Of a stretch of 7,807 nucleotides of DNA, positions 7,397 through 7,807 are shown piece after piece; the first letter of the stretch is position 1, and each line of letters opens with the position of its first letter. The position numbers and the translations under genes were made by a program. Under the pieces are notes generated by a model, which saw only the letters and a program-made list of their open reading frames with translations, did no database searches and was not told where the DNA came from. This DNA is from Deltaproteobacteria bacterium (lineage in GTDB: Bacteria > Myxococcota > Myxococcia > Myxococcales > 40CM-4-68-19). The DNA is taken from positions 1-7,807 of the forward strand of contig VBLM01000219.1 of NCBI GenBank assembly GCA_005879095.1, read 5' to 3'.

Positions 7397-7431
7397 CAGA
7401 ATCGGTTTGCGACGCGCTGCATCTACGAGGC

Positions 7432-7807
7432 ATGCTCGAGGACTGCATCGTCAAGGACGTCGAGGGTAGAGACTTTCGGCTCGGCGAGCTGTGGCGCGAA
7501 CGGCCGGCGGTCCTCGTATTCGTCAGACATTTTGGTTGAGCTCACTGCCGTGAGCAGGTGGCCGAGTTGCGGCCGCGAGCAGCGGAGTTCGAGGCAGCCG
7601 GTGCGAGACTGGCGATCATCGGCAACGGCTGGCCGGCGATGGCGAAGGCGTTTGGCGAGCGGGCCGGGCTGCCGCCGTCGGTAACGCTCCTGACCGATCC
7701 GACGCTGCAGAGCTACGCCAGGGCGGGGCTCAAGCGGTCGGCGCTGTTGACGCTCGGTCCGCGCGGCTGGCTGCCGTACATCCGCACGCTGCAGAAGGGC
7801 TTCCGGC
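7432..7807 (+). CDS. AhpC/TSA-like redox protein (PRXL2/SelU type), candidate selenoprotein, partial at right edge
   Basis: This is a thioredoxin-fold peroxiredoxin-like oxidoreductase. From ATG 7432 the frame reads MLEDCIVKDVEGRDFRLGEL, then PAVLVFVRHFG, then TGA at 7537-7539, then AHCREQVAELRPRAAEFEAA, LAIIGNG, LTDPTLQSYARAGLKRS and LGPRGWLPYIRTLQKGFR to the window edge, 125 codons in all. Relatives have Cys at the TGA position: FGCxxCREQ is the redox CxxC of this group. The eukaryotic SelU/PRXL2 family uses Sec there, as G-U-x-x-C-R-E-E. So I read residue 36 as possible selenocysteine with resolving Cys 39. No base is gained or lost across the TGA, and the conserved frame continues. A stem-loop at 7558-7576 fits a bacterial SECIS. 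The alternative is a nonsense mutation or base error at a TGC codon. An upstream in-frame start (7285) would translate the repeat array and looks spurious. Confidence 0.82.
7558..7576 (+). promoter_or_regulatory. Candidate bacterial SECIS element for UGA 7537-7539
   Basis: A seven-pair stem (GUGGCCG 7558-7564 with CGGCCGC 7570-7576, including one U-G pair) closes a five-base loop AGUUG (7565-7569). The loop begins 26 bases after the UGA and has G in its second position. This fits the generally used bacterial SECIS model: apical loop about 16-37 bases after UGA, with a G among the first two loop bases. It lies inside the coding sequence, as bacterial SECIS elements do. In GC-rich DNA such hairpins also arise by chance. 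Confidence 0.5.

Larger units (their letters stand above)
6591..7400. mobile_element. RAYT-type transposon-like unit with inverted 13-bp repeat arrays
   Basis: A Y1 transposase gene is bracketed by two arrays of a GGGGACAC-centred 13-base repeat. The left array reads inward on the plus strand and the right array reads inward on the minus strand. The left array begins six bases after the SurA-like stop and ends two bases before the transposase stop; the right array ends about 35 bases before the redox gene. Borders are approximate: no target-site duplication is apparent, as expected for HUH enzymes. Single REP-associated transposases are often immobile by themselves, so calling this a mobile unit is an inference from layout. 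Confidence 0.6.

Noticed and set aside
7174..7422. Minus-strand ORF of 82 codons spanning the right repeat array
   Set aside because: It is mostly translated repeat plus an out-of-frame shadow of the transposase start.
7540..7555. Six-pair hairpin directly after the TGA as the SECIS itself
   Set aside because: Its loop lies only 7-10 bases after the UGA, closer than known bacterial SECIS loops; the hairpin at 7558-7576 fits better.

Overview
The window comes from a GC-rich, rod-shaped Gram-negative bacterium. The gene content (an mreC-mreD-mrdA-rodA operon, a membrane-anchored SurA/PpiD-type chaperone) and the style of the proteins suggest a Myxococcota/deltaproteobacterial relative. That assignment is an inference from protein resemblance, not a computed placement.

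Layout. Positions 1-4896, minus strand: a tightly coupled cell-elongation operon read mreC > mreD > mrdA (PBP2) > rodA. Neighbouring stops and starts overlap by 1-4 bases, and rodA runs off the left edge. MreC and MreD form the periplasmic/membrane scaffold, PBP2 is the transpeptidase and RodA the glycosyltransferase of the elongasome. mreB is not next to mreC. A 581-bp exact tandem duplication sits inside mrdA, and rodA carries a frameshift. Positions 4897-4983: a short divergent promoter region. Positions 4984-6590, plus strand: a periplasmic SurA/PpiD-like peptidyl-prolyl isomerase with one single-base frameshift. Positions 6591-7400: a Y1 (HUH) REP-associated-type transposase on the minus strand, bracketed by two arrays of a ~13-bp repeat (GGGGACAC core) in opposite orientation. 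Positions 7432-7807, plus strand: the start of an AhpC/TSA-like redox protein of the PRXL2/SelU type, running off the right edge.

The most exciting item is the last gene. Its only interruption is an in-frame TGA exactly where the first Cys of the CxxC redox motif should be. The frame continues perfectly afterwards, and a 7-bp stem with a 5-nt loop follows the TGA at a distance and with a loop G that fit the bacterial SECIS model. I read this as a candidate selenocysteine-containing SelU-like protein (UxxC).

Caution: rodA, mrdA and the SurA-like gene all carry reading-frame damage and the mreC start is ambiguous. Some of this may be sequencing or assembly error, and this also bears on how far the TGA can be trusted. 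The TGA, however, is a substitution-type difference at one precise catalytic codon, not an indel.
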